From Fodinibius saliphilus (GTDB taxonomy: Bacteria > Bacteroidota > Rhodothermia > Balneolales > Balneolaceae), in contig NZ_VAWF01000002.1 of assembly GCF_005869845.1 (NCBI RefSeq), positions 186,001 to 250,000 of the forward strand: 64,000 nucleotides of DNA. Direction: 5' to 3'. Made by a program: the position numbers and the translations under genes. The notes beneath the pieces are model-generated. The model was not told the DNA's origin. It saw nothing but the letters and a program-made list of their open reading frames with translations, and made no database searches. Below, one piece after another: positions 43,395 to 52,563 of this stretch; the first letter of the stretch is position 1, and each line of letters begins with the position of its first letter.

Positions 43395-43937
43395 GGGAAC
43401 CTCCTATTTAATATTTCAGGGTACCATCCTTTTTAAACATAACACCTATTTAAGATTTATGATTCCTTTATCTTAAATAAAGATGATTTTATTATTTCGA
43501 TCGAATAATACTACGTTGAATCTATCCATTTCCTGGTTTGGTGATCAAATGAACCTCCCTGAAAATCTTAAGCGCTTCCAGGTAACACATTTCTCCTTCA
43601 ACATTGAAGTTATACTCTCCAAAGGTCTTGTCTGGTCAAAAATGGCGGGTGATAACAAGGGCAAAAGGTATATCAAACAAAACATAAATCCTTGATTGAG
43701 TGACCAGGAATAGGAAAGCAACTCGAAGAAAAACAATAGTTAATTCATTATTATTCAGTTGTAAACTCCTTGATATATTCAGATTTGGTAACAACTATTT
43801 GTGAAGTGAACAGTATTCTTTTTGTGTATCTGGATGTAATCAAGAGTACTTCAAATTTATAGGAGGAATGCTAAAACCCCGCAATACATTATTACTGCAA
43901 CAGCCAACGATCATCTTGTAACGCAAATAACAATTAT
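43395..43937. other. Intergenic region with a possible gene fragment
   Basis: 543 bp without a convincing gene. On the minus strand 43635-43522 reads PDKTFGEYNFNVEGEMCYLE followed by ALKIFREVHLITKPGNG and a stop; it looks protein-like but is preceded directly by a stop codon, so it may be a decayed fragment. TTGATATATTCAG near 43769 weakly resembles the FNR-like boxes. A strong AGGAGG at about 43861 is too close to the ATG it precedes to be a usual ribosome site. Confidence 0.4.
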
Positions 43938-45263
43938 ATGTCACAAATGGCTAAGGAGTTATCGACAAAAGAAGTTGTTTCAAAAATTGAAAAAGAAAAC
44001 GTACAACTTATAGATATCCGTCCCATTGCCGCATATAATGGCTGGGCGCTAGAAGGTGAACAAAGAGGGGGGCATATTCCCGGCGCCAAAAGCATTCCCC
44101 TGCAATGGACAGGTTACATGGATTGGGTAGAAGTACTGGAAGAAAAGAATATCACTAAGAATCTTCCTATTATTATTTATGGTTATTCGGGTAACACCGC
44201 CAGTACAATGGCTCATAAAATGAGAGAGTTGGGATATGGCGAATTATTTATCTATAACAGTTTTGTCACTGAGTGGTCAGCTGATGAAGCCCTCTCTCTG
44301 GAACAGCTAGCACGATACCAGCAATTGGTTTATCCTGACTGGGTTAATCAACTTATTAAAGGAAATACACCTCCCAAATATGATAATGATGATTTCGTTA
44401 TCTGTCATAGCCATTATGACAATATCGAAGATTACCATCGCGGGCATATCCCCGGAGCCATCCCCATAGACACCAATAGTCTGGAATCTACAGAAACGTG
44501 GAACCGCCGCTCTCCTGACGAGTTAAAAGAAACTCTTGAAAAGTTGGGTATTCATCATGACACAACAGTTGTACTGTATGGTCGGTTTTCAGCTCCTACT
44601 TTTAATGAAGAAAAGTTCCCGGGCAAAAGTGCCGGTCATCTGGGTGCTCTTCGTTGTGCTGCTATAATGCTGTATGCCGGTGTCAACGATGTGCGCATTC
44701 TTAATGGAGGAATTACCAGCTGGGAAACAAAACAGCTGCCACTATCAACAGAAGCTATTAGCCCCACTCCCATTAATGATTTTGGGGCTGATATACCCGG
44801 TTGCCCTGAAATAATGATAGATCCCCCGGAGGCAAAGGAACTACTGGCTGCCGATGATGGTGACCTAGTCAGCATCCGCAGCTGGGAGGAATTTATCGGT
44901 GAACGGAGCGGTTATCACTATATTAAAAAGAAAGGACGCATCCCCGGAGCTATTTTCGGTAACTGTGGTAGTGATGCCTACCATATGGAAAACTATCGCA
45001 ACTTTGATCATACTATGAGAGAGTTTCAGGAAGTTGAACAAGCATGGAAAGAGGGGGGAATAATAGCCGATAAACATATTGCTTTTTACTGCGGAACAGG
45101 ATGGCGCGGCAGTGAAGCATTCTGGAACGCCTGGCTAATGGGATGGCCTAATGTATCGGTTTATGATGGCGGATGGTACCAATGGTGTAATAATCCCAAT
45201 AATCCTGTTGAAACCGGTATCCCCGAACAAGCACCGAAGTCCCAAAAAACGATGGCTCAATAG
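43938..45263 (+). CDS. Triple-rhodanese-domain sulfurtransferase
   Basis: A 441-aa cytoplasmic protein with three rhodanese domains (about 5-120, 140-270 and 290-430). Only the third has an active-site cysteine: AFYCGTGWRGSE with Cys385. The loops of the first (YGYSGNTAS, 81-89) and second (YGRFSAPTF, 214-222) lack it, so those domains are structural or substrate-binding. Sulfur transfer from thiosulfate or 3-mercaptopyruvate to a thiol acceptor is the family reaction. It stands alone between tonB and a TonB-dependent receptor gene. Confidence 0.9.
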   Translation: MSQMAKELSTKEVVSKIEKENVQLIDIRPIAAYNGWALEGEQRGGHIPGAKSIPLQWTGYMDWVEVLEEKNITKNLPIIIYGYSGNTASTMAHKMRELGYGELFIYNSFVTEWSADEALSLEQLARYQQLVYPDWVNQLIKGNTPPKYDNDDFVICHSHYDNIEDYHRGHIPGAIPIDTNSLESTETWNRRSPDELKETLEKLGIHHDTTVVLYGRFSAPTFNEEKFPGKSAGHLGALRCAAIMLYAGVNDVRILNGGITSWETKQLPLSTEAISPTPINDFGADIPGCPEIMIDPPEAKELLAADDGDLVSIRSWEEFIGERSGYHYIKKKGRIPGAIFGNCGSDAYHMENYRNFDHTMREFQEVEQAWKEGGIIADKHIAFYCGTGWRGSEAFWNAWLMGWPNVSVYDGGWYQWCNNPNNPVETGIPEQAPKSQKTMAQ

Positions 45264-45552
45264 TCAGTTTGAGCATTTTCTGCTTATATATTTCAATACA
45301 ATCGAGTAACCTATGAACCCCAACATTGCATTACAACTCCCTCGGTGCTTATGCTTAACAGTTATTGCCTGACAGTTTTGTTGAAACAACCATCCTCTTT
45401 CAGCTGCTATTATGAAGATCTAACCATTTATGGCTTTGGATTTTTTTCTGCAGGAATTCCTTTCTTTATGGCTAAATTCATGATATTTTCCCCGCTATTT
45501 TCAAAGACATTTTGATCAGTACAAATTTTAACGATTTTAGTTACTCACTATC

Positions 45553-47541
45553 ATGCTTTCAGACCGATCTTTTATACCGTCTCCTGGTAAGATCATACAA
45601 GGATTGAAAGGCTATCTTTTAACTATGGTTCTACTACTAATAGTATCTGGAACCGGCCAAGCACAACAGGCCCAAACATTGGATACCCTCGTTGTATCAA
45701 AAGAGATGTTGGTTTCCTCAAGCCGTATTCCACAAACAGCCGCTGGATCAGGGCGCAATATTACTATCATTCCCGCTAAAACGATAAGAAATTTACCCGT
45801 TCATACTACTGATGAAGTACTTCGTTATGCATCAGGAATTGAGGTGCAATCCCGAGGTGCTTTTGGCACACAGTCTGATTTTAGTATTCGAGGCAGCTCT
45901 TTCTCCCAGGTATTGGTGATGGTTGATGGTATGAGACTCAACGATCCACTTACTGCTCACTATAGTTCAAATATTCCCGTCGCACCTTCAGAAATTGCAC
46001 GCATTGAGGTGCTTCATGGGCCGGCTGCCGCACAATATGGTGCTGACGCTGTTGGGGGAGTTATCAATATTGTTACCCGAAGTTTTAGTCAAAAAAATAG
46101 CTCACAAAAAACTGATGCAAAACTAAAAGTTGGTTATGGCCAAAATGATTTAAAAATCGGGCAGGGCGGCTTTTTCTATTCCAATTCCAATTATAGAATT
46201 GCAGGCGGTGGTATGTGGTTTAACACTCCCGGCCAAGAGTTAACCCCAAACTATACCAACTATTTTAATATCGGAAAAGCCTCTCTATCGGCCGGTTTTG
46301 ATTTGGGTAATGGTTGGGACCTTGCAACACGCGCTGCATACGACTATCGAGATTATAACGCTAAGTATTTTTATACAGCTAGTCCCTATGATGAAGCCAC
46401 AGACCACACTAAAGCCTGGTGGACCCAGCTTAAACTTACTAAGCAAAGTGATGGTGCCTTAACAACACTCAAGGGGGCCTACAAGCACAACACTGACGAT
46501 TTTGTCTTTAATCCTGCTTTCCCCGCAAACCATCACACTACCAAGCTGTTGAATCTTCAGCTTTTCCAGTATCGCAAACTTTCCGAACAGTGGTCGCTTA
46601 CCTATGGTGCCCAAACAACTGCTCGTAACATCCGCAGTAACGACCGCGGCAACCACAGTGATTGGCATTACGCCGGCTTCTCAATGGCAGAGTGGAAACC
46701 AAACAGCGCCTTTACGCTGACCGGAAGCCTGCGCCTTGATCATGATGAAAACTACGGCAGTGAATTAATGCCGCAGCTGAGCGCTTCTTATGATCTGGAC
46801 AATTGGATTGTTCGTGCTTCAGGGGGGCGTAGTATCCGATCGGCCAGCTATACTGAACGTTATATTTCTACAAACTTGACCGGACCACTGTCAGCTGGCC
46901 GTAATCTCGGGAATCCTGATTTAAAAGCGGAACGTTCATGGTCAGGAGAAGTTGGTTTTGATTTTATAGGTCTGTCGAACATTCGATTTTCTGCTACCGG
47001 ATTTCTTCGGTCATCACAAAACCTAATTGACTATGTGGAAACCAACTCTTCCAATATTCCCAATAATGATAACCTGGCCGGCAACACAAATTACCTCTAT
47101 GCCCAAAATCTAAGCAATGTAGAAACAGTGGGGGTTGAAACTGAATTGACCATCCGCAAAGATTTAGGAGCCAATTGGTTACTCAGCAGCCGTATTGGAT
47201 ATACTTTTGCCAACTTAGTTAATGATCAAAATATAGACTCGAAATATATCGCAAACTATGCGCGCCACTTAATCAATACAACGGTATCTCTTCGGAAAGG
47301 CCATGCAAAGGTAGCATTAACGGGACTTTGGAAGGATCGCGACGCTGATCAAGCAACTCAAATTAATGCCTTCAAGGCATCAAGGTATAGTGTTTGGAAT
47401 CTGAAAGTTGATTATAACTTCTATCAAAACTTCACTGTTGGTATAGAAGCTGATAATCTTTTTGACAAAAACTACCAAGATATTCTCGGGGCACGTATGC
47501 CCGAACGCTGGATCATGGGTACCCTTAGCTGGGAACTATAA
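45553..47541 (+). CDS. TonB-dependent receptor (BtuB/CirA-like)
   Basis: A 662-aa outer-membrane receptor. A signal peptide ends near residue 38 (TMVLLLIVSGTGQAQQ); an in-frame Met at 25 could also start it. Plug domain (about 58-170: TIRNLPVHTTDEVLRYASGI, SDFSIRGSSFSQVLVMVDG, AAAQYGADAVGGVINIVTRS) is followed by a 22-strand barrel ending LFDKNYQDILGARMPERWI plus GTLSWEL. No CarboxypepD or STN domain, so it is of the siderophore/vitamin/metal importer kind, not SusC. No cobalamin riboswitch is visible upstream, so the substrate is undetermined. Confidence 0.9.
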   Translation: MLSDRSFIPSPGKIIQGLKGYLLTMVLLLIVSGTGQAQQAQTLDTLVVSKEMLVSSSRIPQTAAGSGRNITIIPAKTIRNLPVHTTDEVLRYASGIEVQSRGAFGTQSDFSIRGSSFSQVLVMVDGMRLNDPLTAHYSSNIPVAPSEIARIEVLHGPAAAQYGADAVGGVINIVTRSFSQKNSSQKTDAKLKVGYGQNDLKIGQGGFFYSNSNYRIAGGGMWFNTPGQELTPNYTNYFNIGKASLSAGFDLGNGWDLATRAAYDYRDYNAKYFYTASPYDEATDHTKAWWTQLKLTKQSDGALTTLKGAYKHNTDDFVFNPAFPANHHTTKLLNLQLFQYRKLSEQWSLTYGAQTTARNIRSNDRGNHSDWHYAGFSMAEWKPNSAFTLTGSLRLDHDENYGSELMPQLSASYDLDNWIVRASGGRSIRSASYTERYISTNLTGPLSAGRNLGNPDLKAERSWSGEVGFDFIGLSNIRFSATGFLRSSQNLIDYVETNSSNIPNNDNLAGNTNYLYAQNLSNVETVGVETELTIRKDLGANWLLSSRIGYTFANLVNDQNIDSKYIANYARHLINTTVSLRKGHAKVALTGLWKDRDADQATQINAFKASRYSVWNLKVDYNFYQNFTVGIEADNLFDKNYQDILGARMPERWIMGTLSWEL

Positions 47542-47635
47542 CCTCTTTTGCTTGCCTATAGCCAAATCCCCGGAGCAACGTTTCGGGATGAGGTTTTGGG
47601 TTTTAACAGCTGAAAGGTAATACCGATTTACACCA

Positions 47636-47863
47636 TCAATTAATCTGCCTAGCTCTCAATGGTAGGTTTTCTGACCAAGTTAGCTGTTTGTTATCAAATC
47701 CACTTTCAATAAGCCAGAGATATTTATCATAATCAACATTAAGCGCTACATGAGACCACGTTGGCTGTGTAATATATTTAAAAGCTGTACTGATATGATT
47801 GGTTTCCTCAACCAAACCCGGGGGCAATGAGTATTCTAAAGCTTCACGCAAACAGGTTGTCAT
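47636..47863 (-). CDS. Short hypothetical protein, possibly a gene fragment
   Basis: A 75-aa reading frame (MTTCLREALEYSLPPGLVEE..., end LTWSENLPLRARQIN) with protein-like composition including WSHVALNVDYDKYLWLIESG. The frame stays open for 16 codons upstream of the ATG (QLARYLTRSNEIRKS) to a TAA, so it may be the 3' remnant of a longer gene. It lies between the convergent receptor gene and the hydrolase gene. No family recognised. Confidence 0.4.
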   Translation of the reverse strand: MTTCLREALEYSLPPGLVEETNHISTAFKYITQPTWSHVALNVDYDKYLWLIESGFDNKQLTWSENLPLRARQIN

Positions 47864-47965
47864 AGATTTACGGATCTCATTACTTCTCGTAAGGTAGCGA
47901 GCCAGTTGTTATCCTAAATAGTTTAATGGCCGATCAATCACCACTTAAGGATTGCATTATTTCTC

Positions 47966-48724
47966 TTAAAGATATCGATTCACCCATGCAGCAGTAACAG
48001 ATCCTACATAGCGGGCATCCTCTTCGTTGGTCATTAGGTGATCGGCATCATCCAAAGAGATAAAACTCTTTGGATGTTTCGCCAGTTGATAGATATGAGC
48101 TGCGTTATCGATTCCCACCGTTTTATCTACAGGGGAATGAAAAATAAGCAGTGGATTACCCAAATTTTTAATCACCTTGTTCATCTTCTGTTCTTTAAGG
48201 TCATCTAAAAACTGTTTTTTGATCGTAAAAATGCGACCTCCTAACTTTACCCGGGCCTTTCCCTGCTCTTTTATCTGCTCCATTTTGTCCATCAGATGAC
48301 GGCTAACATGTTCAGGATTACAGGGTGCACCTATGGTTACCACGGCCTCTACTGAAGAGATCTGATGAGCTGCCTGCAAAACCGCAGCTCCGCCCAGCGA
48401 GTGTCCAATCAACATGCGAGGACTTGCCCATTCCGCATTCATAAAATCAGCGGCCGCTTTAAGGTCATCAATATTTGATGAAAAATTTGTATCCGCAAAA
48501 TCCCCCTCACTCTCACCCAGACCAGTAAAATCAAAGCGAAAAACACCCATACCATGGTTGGTAAGAACACGGCTAATGCGTCCAACAGCCTTCAAGTTTT
48601 TACTGCAAGTAAAACAGTGGGCAAAAAGTACGGCCCCTTTAGAAAGACCATCATCGGGCTCATCAATACGCGCTGAAAGGTTCATATTCTGACTACCGGG
48701 AAATTCTATCTTATGGCTCTTCAT
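47966..48724 (-). CDS. Alpha/beta hydrolase
   Basis: A 252-aa serine hydrolase. The nucleophile elbow is LIGHSLGGAA (Ser at about 110); acid Asp in FHSPVDKTVG (about 200) and His in DDADHLM (about 229) complete the triad. The oxyanion-hole region is LFAHCFTCSKN. Closely similar domains are often fused to an OsmC domain; here the protein ends at the hydrolase and no OsmC gene follows. Substrate is unknown; these relatives are thought to be esterases. Confidence 0.88.
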   Translation of the reverse strand: MKSHKIEFPGSQNMNLSARIDEPDDGLSKGAVLFAHCFTCSKNLKAVGRISRVLTNHGMGVFRFDFTGLGESEGDFADTNFSSNIDDLKAAADFMNAEWASPRMLIGHSLGGAAVLQAAHQISSVEAVVTIGAPCNPEHVSRHLMDKMEQIKEQGKARVKLGGRIFTIKKQFLDDLKEQKMNKVIKNLGNPLLIFHSPVDKTVGIDNAAHIYQLAKHPKSFISLDDADHLMTNEEDARYVGSVTAAWVNRYL

Positions 48725-49000
48725 TAAATAGTATTGAGTTAAAAATAAACCTTATGAGTAAATCCCTACTTTATCAAATCCTATTTTCTATTTCCATAGA
48801 TTGGAGAATCCGGACAAAATACCAGCCAGTCAGATCAATTAGAGTCTTATTGGTGTTCATCTCCCATCCACGCAATACCGACTGCCATAAGCCAGAGAGT
48901 GGATTCCAATCAACAGTATTATTATATATGTTATGCGGTGTAGGTTGTATCACAGCATAGCTATTGTTATTTAGGATTTAATCTAGAAACCAACAGATAT

Positions 49001-49657
49001 ATGCTCAACTGGTTTAAAAGACGTCGTGAGAAAAATGATTCTTACGAGACAAATGAAGAATGGATCCGAGGGTTATCGGCACCAGTCGATGAAAATGCTG
49101 TGGAACAGCTACGCGAAAGGCTCATCCAGGGGCTCAAACCTGCACTCCACAAATATGTAGATCGCGAGTTAGATCAATTTGTTGAGGATGTCGCACAGGA
49201 TGCCCTACTCAAGGTGTTGGATAACATCGATTCATTTCGGGGCGAGAGCAAACTTACTACCTGGGCTATGAAAATCGCAGTACGTGAAGGGCTTACCGAA
49301 CTGCGTCGAAAAAAATATGATGATTCTTCTATTGAGGATTTTAAATATCCCGATGATGAGGGCCGAGATGAATTAACCTCATTAACATTTGCCACCGACC
49401 TGCCCGATCCTGAAGAGGCCACACATGAACAGCTTGTTTTAAAAAAGGTATTACGCATTATTAATGAAGAGCTAACCGATAAACAGCGAAAAGCTATGAA
49501 AGCATTGGTAATGAAGGGGCTATCAGGAACAGTAGTTGCCGAACAGATGGGAACAAATCGTAATGCGCTTTACAAGTTGGTCCATGATGCACGAATGAAA
49601 ATCAAAAATCAGCTTGAAGTCGATGGTATCGATCCAGAAGAATTATTCAACGAATAG
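49001..49657 (+). CDS. ECF-type RNA polymerase sigma factor
   Basis: A 218-aa sigma-70 family protein. Region 2 lies at about 48-108 (YVDRELDQFVEDVAQDALLKVLDNIDSF and RGESKLTTWAMKIAVREGL), then an acidic linker, then region 4 at about 150-205 (IINEELTDKQRKAMKALVMKGLSGTVVAEQ). A zinc-finger anti-sigma-like gene follows 36 bp downstream, the usual RpoE-type pairing. It controls an unknown stress response; no target promoter can be read here. Confidence 0.9.
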   Translation: MLNWFKRRREKNDSYETNEEWIRGLSAPVDENAVEQLRERLIQGLKPALHKYVDRELDQFVEDVAQDALLKVLDNIDSFRGESKLTTWAMKIAVREGLTELRRKKYDDSSIEDFKYPDDEGRDELTSLTFATDLPDPEEATHEQLVLKKVLRIINEELTDKQRKAMKALVMKGLSGTVVAEQMGTNRNALYKLVHDARMKIKNQLEVDGIDPEELFNE

Positions 49658-49693
49658 TAAGATTGTGTTATCTCTTGTTGTCAAAGTTTGTAA

Positions 49694-49948
49694 ATGCAAG
49701 AACAAAAGATTATGAAGATCACAAAAGACGTTATAAAAAAGCTGATTAATGCTGCCTTTAATTCACATCCAGATGAAATTGGATGCGACGAATGCTTTGA
49801 GAAGCTAAATAAATTTGCGGAATTGGAACTTGAAGGAAAGTTGGCAGCAGAAGCTATGCCTTTGGTAGAAGACCATCTCAAAAGATGTAAAGAATGCCGT
49901 GAAGAATATGAAGCACTACTTGAAGCCCTTCGAACAATACAAAGATAA
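49694..49948 (+). CDS. Anti-sigma factor-like zinc-finger protein
   Basis: An 84-aa soluble protein with Cys pairs in IGCDECFEKL (about 29-34) and HLKRCKECREEYEALLEAL (His at about 65, Cys at 69 and 72). The H-x3-C-x2-C part is the zf-HC2/anti-sigma pattern. It has no membrane segment, so a cytoplasmic redox- or zinc-linked anti-sigma is likely. An internal ATG at 49712 is an alternative start. It follows the sigma gene by 36 bp. Confidence 0.78.
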   Translation: MQEQKIMKITKDVIKKLINAAFNSHPDEIGCDECFEKLNKFAELELEGKLAAEAMPLVEDHLKRCKECREEYEALLEALRTIQR

Positions 49949-50327
49949 ACTATCACCTAAGATATTCGATAGAGGCGGCAACTATATTGATAGCAAAGTT
50001 AGTCAATACTACCTACAAGGCCGCTGCAATAAAAGCTGCTAAGTACCCTATTTGCCCTTCTACTCAAATAGAACCAGCTACTGTCCGAATCTAAGTTTTC
50101 CCTATCTTATTTCTTACCCTTGTAAAGAGTGATTATCCAAACGTATAAACTAATCTACCCCGTAACTCATTAATTGCATATCCCACCATCAAGAAGGTTG
50201 CAAGCAGAATCTCTTTCCTCTAGTTCTCTTATTACTACATATTTTAGCATACTTTCTATTATGTAAGAGATAGCCTATTGCAGGCATCTAAAACCTCATA
50301 CTACTGTAAAATTCTAAACTTCAACTC
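49949..50327. other. Intergenic region without recognised feature
   Basis: 379 bp. No convincing reading frame, RNA gene, hairpin terminator or repeat. It must carry the promoter of the gene at 50328. Confidence 0.55.
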
Positions 50328-50888
50328 ATGGCTTTTATTGACATCATTGAACCCCAAGAAGCTACAGGCGAATTAAAAAAGATCTATGAAGAGCTAGAAG
50401 AACAACGTGGGAAACTAGCTCAAATTCATAAAATACAGAGCCTGAATCCCGAAAGCATCATGAAACACATGGATTTATACATGTCGATCATGTTCGGACG
50501 GTCTCCCTTGAAACGGGCACAACGCGAAATGATAGCTGTAGTTGTTTCTGCAGCCAATAACTGTGATTATTGCCAGCTTCATCATGGGGAAGCACTAAAC
50601 CATTATTGGAAAGACCAAGAACGTGTTGATCAGCTAAGGTCAGATTTTGACAAAATGGATCTTAGTGAGACCAATAAACAACTATGCCGATTGGCCAAAA
50701 AGCTCACACAAAAGCCGGGCGCTATTACAGAGGATGGAAATATCGCTCCCCTTAAAGAGCTGGGACTTTCGGACCGGGCGATCTTGGATGCCACACTTGT
50801 CATCAGTTACTTTAATTTTGTAAACCGAATTGTAATGGGACTGGGGGTTGAAGCCGATGAACAAGAGGTGCAAGGATATAAATACTGA
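50328..50888 (+). CDS. AhpD-like peroxidase-related protein
   Basis: A 186-aa carboxymuconolactone-decarboxylase/AhpD family protein. The redox motif is NCDYCQLHHGEAL (Cys82 and Cys85 by rough count, with His), which in AhpD-type proteins gives alkylhydroperoxidase or thiol reductase activity. The N-terminal EPQEATGELKKIYEELEE and C-terminal LVISYFNFVNRIVMGLGVE match the uncharacterised peroxidase-related subgroup. It is a single gene; no AhpC partner is nearby. Confidence 0.88.
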   Translation: MAFIDIIEPQEATGELKKIYEELEEQRGKLAQIHKIQSLNPESIMKHMDLYMSIMFGRSPLKRAQREMIAVVVSAANNCDYCQLHHGEALNHYWKDQERVDQLRSDFDKMDLSETNKQLCRLAKKLTQKPGAITEDGNIAPLKELGLSDRAILDATLVISYFNFVNRIVMGLGVEADEQEVQGYKY

Positions 50889-50984
50889 ACATATAAGTGG
50901 ACAGGAGAATTTAAAATCCATGGCATTATAGAGTTGCTTAGCATCTAAAGTGTACTCCTCATACATCAGTCAGTATTTTCAGGA

Positions 50985-51087
50985 AGATTCTTCGAGTCCA
51001 TTCACTGCGTTCATTTTCTTCAGAATGACGCAGATGTTGTTTTTATATATAAAAAAGCACTGCCATTCCGAGCAAAGTCGAGAATCT
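50985..51087. repeat. Inverted pair of REP-like sequences
   Basis: CATTCCGAGCAAAGTCGAGA (51064-51083, continuing ATCT) and the imperfect inverse AGATTCTTCGAGTC...CAGAATGACG (50985-51030). Sequences of the type ATTCCGAGCGAAG-CGAGGAATCT are commonly repeated in Bacteroidota intergenic regions; only this inverted pair is visible in the window. Confidence 0.5.
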
Positions 51088-51164
51088 ACTTATGTAGGAT
51101 ATGCTGTTTTACCCGTACTAATTCCCGCATTATTTGGGACACCCTAAGACAAAACATAACTAAA

Positions 51165-51196
51165 TAAAAAAGGGATGCGGGTGACACCCACATCCC
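51165..51196 (-). terminator. Intrinsic terminator of the CoA-transferase operon
   Basis: GGGATG-x-GGGTG (51172-51182) pairs with CACCC-x-CATCCC (51186-51196) with one internal mismatch, loop of 3. On the minus strand it is followed by TTTTTTATTT. It lies 36 bp after the stop codon at 51232 and closes the long minus-strand block. Confidence 0.88.
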
Positions 51197-51231
51197 TAAA
51201 TGTTAGCATTACAATAGCTATATAGCTACGG

Positions 51232-52527
51232 TTAGCTTAGATGATTAAACCGCTCAGACGCTATTCGTTCTAGCTCTTCACGGTGATCGGGATTTGCTAT
51301 CTCTATCATCGCTTTAGCCCGTTCTCTCAGGTTCTTACCGTAGAGATTGGCAACACCGTATTCGGTTACCACATAATGCACGTGTGCACGTGTCGTAACT
51401 ACTCCGGCTCCTTGTTTGAGATGAGGTACAATCTTGCTTTCTCCTTTACCCGTTGTTGATGGTAATGCAATAATAGGCTTGCCACCTTCACTGAGTGAAG
51501 CACCACGAATAAAGTCCATCTGTCCACCTACCCCGGAATAGTGATATGTTCCAATAGAGTCTGCACATACCTGTCCGGTAAGGTCTACTTCTACAGCACT
51601 ATTAATAGCCGTAACTTTGGGGTTTCTGCGGATCACAGCGGTGTCATTTACATAGGCAATATCGAGCATTGCTATCATGGGATTGTCATCTACAAAATCG
51701 TACAATCGACGACTTCCCATCACAAAGCCGGCTACAATTTTTTCGGGATGTTTAGCTTTTTTCTTGTTTGTAATCACTCCCTTCTCTACCAAATCAATAA
51801 CCCCATCTGAGAACATCTCCGTATGGATGCCCAGGTCTTTATGGTTCCCCAACGACTGCAATACGGCATTGGGTATGGCACCGATCCCCATCTGAAGGGT
51901 AGCTCCATCTTCTACCAACTCTGCACAGTGTTTTCCGATCTTTTTCTCTACCTCATTGGGTTCGGGAATATTAAGCTCATGTAATGGTTCATTTGTTTCT
52001 ACCAGGGCGTTAAAACGGCTGGCATGAAAAATACCATCACCGTGAGTTCGCGGCATATTGGGGTTGACCAGTGCAATCGCTTTATCCGCCTCTTGAAGAG
52101 CCGCACGTGTAGCATCTACCGACACCCCTAACGAACAATATCCATGCTGATCGGGAGGCGATACTTGTACCAAAGCCATATCTATATGCATGATATTCTT
52201 TCGGAACAGACCGGGCACCTCACTCAAAAATATAGGCAGATAATCGGCACTTCCCTCATTTACTGCTTTACGTACGTTAGATCCCACAAAAAGCGCATTG
52301 GTATGGAAGGTATCGCTGTATTCCGGTTTTGCATAGGGAGCCTCACCTTCGGTATGCAAATGAACGATCTCTACATCTTCGAGCTCGGGAGCCCGTGCAG
52401 TCATTGCATTAATGAGCGGTTGTGGAGCAGCTGCCACACTGTGGACAAATACCCGATCACCTGAATTAATAAGTTTTACGGCATCTTTAGCGGTAGTATA
52501 CTTGGTTTTATATTCTTTAAAAGACAT
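51232..52527 (-). CDS. Acetyl-CoA hydrolase/CoA-transferase family protein
   Basis: A 431-aa class I CoA-transferase of the acetate/4-hydroxybutyrate type. Seen: N-terminal domain DAVKLINSGDRVFVHSVAAAP, HLHTEGEAPYA, LVQVSPPDQHGYCSLG, ATLQMGIGAIPNAVL, and the C-terminal signatures GVGGQMDFIRGA and VVTEYGVANLYGKNL with the catalytic Glu. It moves CoA between acyl-CoA and acetate or a related acid. It is the last gene of the minus-strand block, 36 bp after the membrane gene, with a terminator after it. Why a CoA-transferase follows nitrosative-stress genes is unclear. Confidence 0.92.
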   Translation of the reverse strand: MSFKEYKTKYTTAKDAVKLINSGDRVFVHSVAAAPQPLINAMTARAPELEDVEIVHLHTEGEAPYAKPEYSDTFHTNALFVGSNVRKAVNEGSADYLPIFLSEVPGLFRKNIMHIDMALVQVSPPDQHGYCSLGVSVDATRAALQEADKAIALVNPNMPRTHGDGIFHASRFNALVETNEPLHELNIPEPNEVEKKIGKHCAELVEDGATLQMGIGAIPNAVLQSLGNHKDLGIHTEMFSDGVIDLVEKGVITNKKKAKHPEKIVAGFVMGSRRLYDFVDDNPMIAMLDIAYVNDTAVIRRNPKVTAINSAVEVDLTGQVCADSIGTYHYSGVGGQMDFIRGASLSEGGKPIIALPSTTGKGESKIVPHLKQGAGVVTTRAHVHYVVTEYGVANLYGKNLRERAKAMIEIANPDHREELERIASERFNHLS

Positions 52528-52563
52528 CTGTAGATTGATTTCAGTTAATAAATGTAATTTTCT

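Noticed and set aside
43483-43736. Opposed 70-aa and 63-aa frames
   Set aside because: Neither has a ribosome site or recognisable pattern, and they overlap each other on opposite strands.
43760-43790. TTGATATATTCAG as another FNR-like box
   Set aside because: Only the left half matches; the right half lacks ATCAA and there is no second box at 23 bp.
43861-43920. A 17-codon frame after AGGAGG upstream of the rhodanese gene (possible leader peptide)
   Set aside because: The AGGAGG is only one base from the ATG, too close for normal initiation, and no attenuator hairpin follows.
45264-45552. Cobalamin or other riboswitch upstream of the TonB-dependent receptor
   Set aside because: No GCCACTG B12-box-like core or conserved helices could be found.
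48754-48960. A 68-aa plus-strand frame between hydrolase and sigma genes
   Set aside because: No protein pattern and no ribosome site; probably promoter DNA.
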